Source: Alphaproteobacteria bacterium (GTDB lineage Bacteria; Pseudomonadota; Alphaproteobacteria; Micropepsales; Micropepsaceae). Taken from it: 64,000 nt of DNA. Positions 60,345-64,000 of the stretch are shown piece after piece. The first letter of the stretch is position 1. Each line of letters begins with the position of its first letter. The notes beneath the pieces were generated by a model, which saw only the letters and a program-made list of their open reading frames with translations, made no database searches and was not told the origin of the DNA. The stretch spans positions 1 to 64,000 of the forward strand of contig CANJBZ010000015.1 in NCBI GenBank assembly GCA_947473475.1. Direction: 5' to 3'. The translations under genes were made by a program, and so were the position numbers.

Positions 60345-61940
60345 CTAACGGTTCAGCTCTGGCGTCGTGTCGGGCGGTTTGCGGTGATGCGTCGCCTGCT
60401 CGTAGGCGTAGGCCAGACGCAGCAGCACTGGCTCGCTGTACGGACGGCCCAAAAAGGTGATGCCGACGGGCAGACGGTCGCTGGTGAATCCGGACGGCAC
60501 GGTCATGGTGGATACGAAGACCAGGAAGGTGTTGATCGACGGAATCCCTTTCTGGCTGACGAACGGCGGCTTGATGCCGTCCTCAATCTTTGTCGGCTGA
60601 TGTTCGACGGTTTTATGGACGATCGCGTCGAGCCGGTTGTCGGACATCACCTTCATCAGATTTGTCATCAGCCGCGCGCGCGCCTTCAGATATTCGCCGA
60701 ACTTCGCCGGATCGGTCGGCTGAAACGGCGCCGTCCACAGCGTGCGTTTGTTGGCCGGAAACGCCTGCTCCACGAGTGGCGAATTGGCGATGTCCTGCCG
60801 GCCTTTGAACGGACTGTTCGGATTGCGCCCGAGATAAAGACGGAGCGCCTCATCCGAAGCGGTGGTGTCGGCGGCGCGTTTGGCGAGCAAAGGCAGCAGA
60901 TCGGGAATGACAATGGGATCGACAATCGTGGCGCCCGCCGCTTTCAACTCGGCAATGTTCTTCTCGAAAACCGCATCGACCTTTTTGAAGTCATCCGAGC
61001 CGGGCTCGCTCATAAACCCAAACGGCTCGCGCAAGATGCCGATGCGCGCCCCTTTCAGGCCGTCGGCACGTAGGTAGCGGGTATAGCTTCCCTGCTTCTG
61101 TCCGTCGCCGAGCGCGGTCTGTGGGTCTTCGGGATCGTACGCCACCATCACGTCAAGTAGTTGGGCCAAGTCCCGCACATTGCGCGCCATCGGCCCCATC
61201 GCGGCGAAGTCGGTGGGATAGCCGTCCCACATGCCGCTTCTGCTGACCAATCCCGAGGTCGGACGCATGGTGACAAGATCGTTCCACCCGCCGGGACGCC
61301 GGATAGAGGCAAGCGTTTCTTCCCCCAGCGCCAGTGTGGCGAAGTTCGCAGCCAATGCCGCCCCTGAACCGCCCGACGAGCCGCCCGCCGTACGGTCCAA
61401 CCCATAAGGGTTGCGCGTCACGCCGAACATCGAGCCATAGGTGTCGCCGATGGCGAACTCGGACAACGTCGTCTTGCCGATGATGATCGCCCCCGCTTTT
61501 CTAAGCCGGTCCACCACGAAGGCGTCTTTCGTCGGACGGTAATCCCGAAAGATCGTGCTGCCCATCGTCGTGGGCAGAGCGGCGACGTCGATCTCATCTT
61601 TGACGAGAACCGGAATGCCGTGCAGCGGGCCGACCGGGCCGGACGCCCTAAAGGCCGCGTCCAGCTTGTCCGCGTCGGCCAGCGCGTTGGGGTTCAGCGT
61701 GATAATCGAATTTATGTTTGGGCCGCCTTTGTCGTACGCGTTGATGCGATCCAGGTAAGCCTGCACCAATTGGTGCGCCGTTAAGCGTCCGGCTTTATAG
61801 GCGGCGTGAATCTGGTCGATCGTCGTTTCCACAATCGGGAAAGGACGCGCATTCGCCGCGGCTGCCTGGCTCGCCACCGGGTTCAGCAACAGCGAAACCG
61901 ACATAAGGAAGCTGACGAAATAAGTCCGTGAATTGGTCAT
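60345..61940 (-). CDS. secreted amidase-signature (AS) family hydrolase
   Basis: The 531-residue protein has a signal peptide (MTNSRTYFVSFLMSVSLLLNPVASQA), starting at ATG 61940. Catalytic residues of the Ser-cisSer-Lys triad are visible: Lys114 in VLVKDEIDV, cis-Ser188 in TAGGSSGGSG and nucleophile Ser212 in EETLASIRRPGG (Ala for the more common Gly before it). The C-terminal half (SINTFLVFVSTMTVPSGFTSDRLPVGITFLG) is typical. It hydrolyses amides or esters in the envelope; substrate is unknown. Confidence 0.91.
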   Translation of the reverse strand: MTNSRTYFVSFLMSVSLLLNPVASQAAAANARPFPIVETTIDQIHAAYKAGRLTAHQLVQAYLDRINAYDKGGPNINSIITLNPNALADADKLDAAFRASGPVGPLHGIPVLVKDEIDVAALPTTMGSTIFRDYRPTKDAFVVDRLRKAGAIIIGKTTLSEFAIGDTYGSMFGVTRNPYGLDRTAGGSSGGSGAALAANFATLALGEETLASIRRPGGWNDLVTMRPTSGLVSRSGMWDGYPTDFAAMGPMARNVRDLAQLLDVMVAYDPEDPQTALGDGQKQGSYTRYLRADGLKGARIGILREPFGFMSEPGSDDFKKVDAVFEKNIAELKAAGATIVDPIVIPDLLPLLAKRAADTTASDEALRLYLGRNPNSPFKGRQDIANSPLVEQAFPANKRTLWTAPFQPTDPAKFGEYLKARARLMTNLMKVMSDNRLDAIVHKTVEHQPTKIEDGIKPPFVSQKGIPSINTFLVFVSTMTVPSGFTSDRLPVGITFLGRPYSEPVLLRLAYAYEQATHHRKPPDTTPELNR

Positions 61941-62135
61941 AAGCCGCACCTCTCCTGGCAATCATGGGCCATTTCGTGAAGACGATCCATAACGGGATCG
62001 AATACGGCCTGAAGCCGCTTCCCGTCTACAGGGTGAAACAGCGCCCTGATTTTGTGCTATAAGCGACCGTCGGCGGGTCCATTACCAACAACACACCGCC
62101 ACACCAGACTTAGGCTCGGTCACAGGGAGAGTGTG

Positions 62136-63779
62136 ATGTTCAGAACCGGCTTGCTTTGCAGCACAGCGTTGATTGCGTCACTGGCAATGAATGTAGGCGC
62201 CGCGCGCGCGGACGGTTTTGCGGGCCGCATCGAAGGCGTGGTGAAAAGCGCGTCGGGGCAGGCGCTCCCGGGCGCTTATGTCAAACTGACCAATGTCCAG
62301 CGGCGCCTGACCTTTATGGCGGTGACGCAAGCGCAAGGCCATTACGCGCTCGGAAATCTGCCGCCCGGAAATTACAACGTGCAAGGAGTCGGCAACGGCT
62401 TTGAAAGCAAGTACACGCCGGTTTCATTGACGGAAGCTAAGCCTGCAACCGCGGATTTGTCGCTGACGGACAAACAAGGACCGGTCGTCGCGAATGGGTG
62501 GATTCGCACTCCCGGCCGCGTGGCGGGCAACGAACTGGATTCCGAATTGGCCCCACCGAAGCTTCCGGAAGGCCCAGGCAAAGCGATCATCGAAGCCAAA
62601 TGCAATCAGTGCCATTACCTGCATCGGCTGACGCAGGAGAGATGGTCCCACGCCAATTGGGAACAGAAAATCACCTGGATGCGCGAACGCATTAAGGAGC
62701 GCGGCGTGATCGACCTGACCGATCAGGAGCAGAAGACTGTCGTCGATTATCTCGCCAAGAATTACTCGGTCGATGCACCCCGCGCCGCGCCGAACGGCCG
62801 CTTATCCAGGACGCTGCTGAGCGGCGAGGCGGCCAAATATATCGCGGTGGATTTCGCGGGCCCCAATCCCGACGCGGCCTTCCATGACGTGACAATCGAT
62901 GCGCGCGGCGTTGCCTGGCTTAACGAGTTGAATGTTTACGCGCTTGCGAAATTCGATCCCAGGACCTTCACCTTAAGCGAAATCAAACCGCCCGTTCTTG
63001 GCGTGACGCCGGGGACGCTGGCCCATATGGGACCGCCCGCGCGCGGTGCGGGCGATTCCCTCTGGATGGCCGACATCGGCGGAACGCGCCGCTGGCTGGA
63101 GTTCGACACCAAAACGCAGAAGTTCAATTCGGTTCTCGTACCAGCCGATTTCAAAGGCCCGATCAGCGGCAATTTCATGCGCGCGGACCCCAACGGCAAA
63201 ATGGTCTGGACGACCGCCGGCGACCGCATCGTCGGACTGAACATCGAAACCAAGCAGTTCACCGCCTATCCGATCCCGACGAAGAACCCCGGCGCTTACG
63301 GCATGGATGTCGCGGGCGATGGGCGCGTCTGGTTCGCCGAGCGTGAAGCCAACAAGATCGGCCGTCTCGACCCGAAGACCGGCAAGATCGATGAGTTCCC
63401 AACGCCCGGCAAAGACATTCCCCGCCGGATGGGCACAGATTGGGACGGCAATCTGTGGGCCGGCTTCCACGAAACCGGCAAGCTGGTGAAGATCGACCAG
63501 AAGACCGGCAAGATGACATTCTTCGAACCGCCCACGAAAGGCAGCGGCGCTTATATCCCCCGCCCCGATCCCCGGACAAAGATGATCTGGCTGGTGGAGC
63601 AGACAGCCGACAAAATCGCCCGCTTCGATCCCAAGACGGAAACCTGGACGGAATTCGCGCTGCCCATCGCGGAATCCGACGCTCGGCGAATCGAACTGGA
63701 CCCGACCAACCCAAACCGCATCTGGTGGTCCGGCGATACGTCCACCCACATGGGCTACATCGAGCTGGTGAACAATTAA
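62136..63779 (+). CDS. secreted three-domain fusion: CNA-B-like, haem motif and virginiamycin-B-lyase-like propeller
   Basis: The 547-residue protein starts at ATG 62136 after GGGAGA, with a signal peptide (residues 1-25). Residues about 27-110 are a carboxypeptidase-regulatory-like beta domain (GRIEGVVKSASGQALPGAYVKLTN, then GHYALGNLPPGNYNVQ). Residues 156-160 carry one CNQCH haem motif within a cytochrome-like helical part. The rest (about 230-547) is a Vgb/SMP-30-like propeller (GMDVAGDGRVWFAEREANKIGRLDPKTGKIDEF and similar blades). Vgb lyases linearise streptogramin B; here activity is unproven. Confidence 0.88.
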   Translation: MFRTGLLCSTALIASLAMNVGAARADGFAGRIEGVVKSASGQALPGAYVKLTNVQRRLTFMAVTQAQGHYALGNLPPGNYNVQGVGNGFESKYTPVSLTEAKPATADLSLTDKQGPVVANGWIRTPGRVAGNELDSELAPPKLPEGPGKAIIEAKCNQCHYLHRLTQERWSHANWEQKITWMRERIKERGVIDLTDQEQKTVVDYLAKNYSVDAPRAAPNGRLSRTLLSGEAAKYIAVDFAGPNPDAAFHDVTIDARGVAWLNELNVYALAKFDPRTFTLSEIKPPVLGVTPGTLAHMGPPARGAGDSLWMADIGGTRRWLEFDTKTQKFNSVLVPADFKGPISGNFMRADPNGKMVWTTAGDRIVGLNIETKQFTAYPIPTKNPGAYGMDVAGDGRVWFAEREANKIGRLDPKTGKIDEFPTPGKDIPRRMGTDWDGNLWAGFHETGKLVKIDQKTGKMTFFEPPTKGSGAYIPRPDPRTKMIWLVEQTADKIARFDPKTETWTEFALPIAESDARRIELDPTNPNRIWWSGDTSTHMGYIELVNN

Positions 63780-63788
63780 GCGCAAAAA

Positions 63789-63820
63789 AAATGGCGGAGA
63801 GCGTGAGCTCTCCGCCATTT
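63789..63820. terminator. bidirectional rho-independent terminator
   Basis: A perfect 14-base stem (AAATGGCGGAGAGC, 63789-63802; complement 63807-63820) with a GTGA loop lies 10 bases after the propeller gene and 23 bases from the end of the dienelactone-hydrolase gene. On the minus strand it is followed by a run of eight T; on the plus strand by three. It ends both convergent genes. Confidence 0.85.
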
Positions 63821-63842
63821 GCACTTCGCCGAGATGCGAGGC

Positions 63843-64000
63843 TTAGGCCTTCGCGCCGCGGGCGTATTGGTTGAACCACTCGATCGTGCGGGTCCAAGCC
63901 TGTTGCGCCGCTACTTTGTTGTAGCGTTCCGGCGTGGCGTCGTTGAAGAAGCCATGCACGGAGTTCGGATAGATGTGGCCTTCGTAACGGACGTTGTTTT
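63843..64000 (-). CDS. dienelactone hydrolase family protein (C-terminal fragment)
   Basis: Only the C-terminal 51 residues lie in the window, read from the edge to the stop at 63843-63845. The sequence NVRYEGHIYPNSVHGFFND contains the catalytic His of the dienelactone-hydrolase fold, followed by YNKVAAQQAWTRTIEWFNQYA. Members cleave dienelactones or other esters in aromatic breakdown. Its identity rests on this short piece. Confidence 0.85.
   Translation of the reverse strand, partial: NNVRYEGHIYPNSVHGFFNDATPERYNKVAAQQAWTRTIEWFNQYARGAKA

Overview
The window is GC-rich DNA with dense, mostly intact genes. I see no rRNA, tRNA, CRISPR array, prophage or insertion sequence. It looks like an alphaproteobacterial chromosome. 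Supporting genes are a PodJ-like polarity protein (N-terminal ribbon-helix-helix-like segment, C-terminal Sel1 repeats), a TIGR02186-type membrane protein next to a TauE/SafE exporter, DUF423 and DUF962 proteins, glutaryl-CoA dehydrogenase, and families of palindromic intergenic repeats typical of that class. I cannot name the genus; a Rhizomicrobium/Micropepsis-like or other soil alphaproteobacterium is a guess.

Region 1 (1-9.3 kb) is mostly on the minus strand. It holds a Tat-exported FMN alpha-hydroxy-acid dehydrogenase cut by the window edge, a secreted unknown, a TetR regulator, two tandem paralogous small exported proteins, a TPR-methyltransferase, and a tightly coupled trio (aldo/keto reductase, SDR, cNMP-binding patatin phospholipase). 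A CAP-domain lipoprotein and a DUF962 protein follow on the plus strand. Region 2 (9.4-21.4 kb) has the PodJ-like gene, split by an apparent one-base frameshift, then the exporter/TIGR02186 pair, a YefM-YoeB toxin-antitoxin module with its TGTACA operator, glutaryl-CoA dehydrogenase with an alpha/beta hydrolase, DUF423, an acyltransferase translationally coupled to lutABC (lactate oxidation), and a PAS histidine kinase.

Region 3 (21.5-33.8 kb) is the most unusual part. An MFS exporter is followed, in one apparently coupled transcription unit, by five tandem genes for SPINDLY/O-GlcNAc-transferase-like (GT41) proteins. The catalytic domains are clearly paralogous, but the TPR arms range from about 180 to about 520 residues. 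The third copy has lost a histidine that the other four share with human OGT. No target protein such as flagellin is encoded nearby.

Region 4 (33.9-64 kb) is an envelope-directed oxidative-metabolism island in which most products carry export signals. It contains an M16 protease, a Tat-exported thiamine-pyrophosphate enzyme, an NHL-repeat propeller, four paralogues of an unnamed secreted 'KPSW' family, seven CxxCH haem motifs over five proteins, a PQQ alcohol dehydrogenase with its dihaem cytochrome, a cytochrome-PQQ fusion resembling polyvinyl-alcohol dehydrogenase, a cupin, a DUF6152 protein, VOC proteins, an FAD oxidase, a MetE-core-like protein, an exported amidase, and a haem/virginiamycin-B-lyase-like fusion. 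ModE and ModA sit divergently around a perfect palindrome, but modB and modC are absent. The whole looks like periplasmic oxidation of an unknown alcohol or aromatic substrate feeding electrons to c-type cytochromes; the substrate cannot be read from the sequence.

No gap between genes exceeds about 300 bases. The larger gaps (100-200 bases) hold palindromic repeats or divergent promoter regions.
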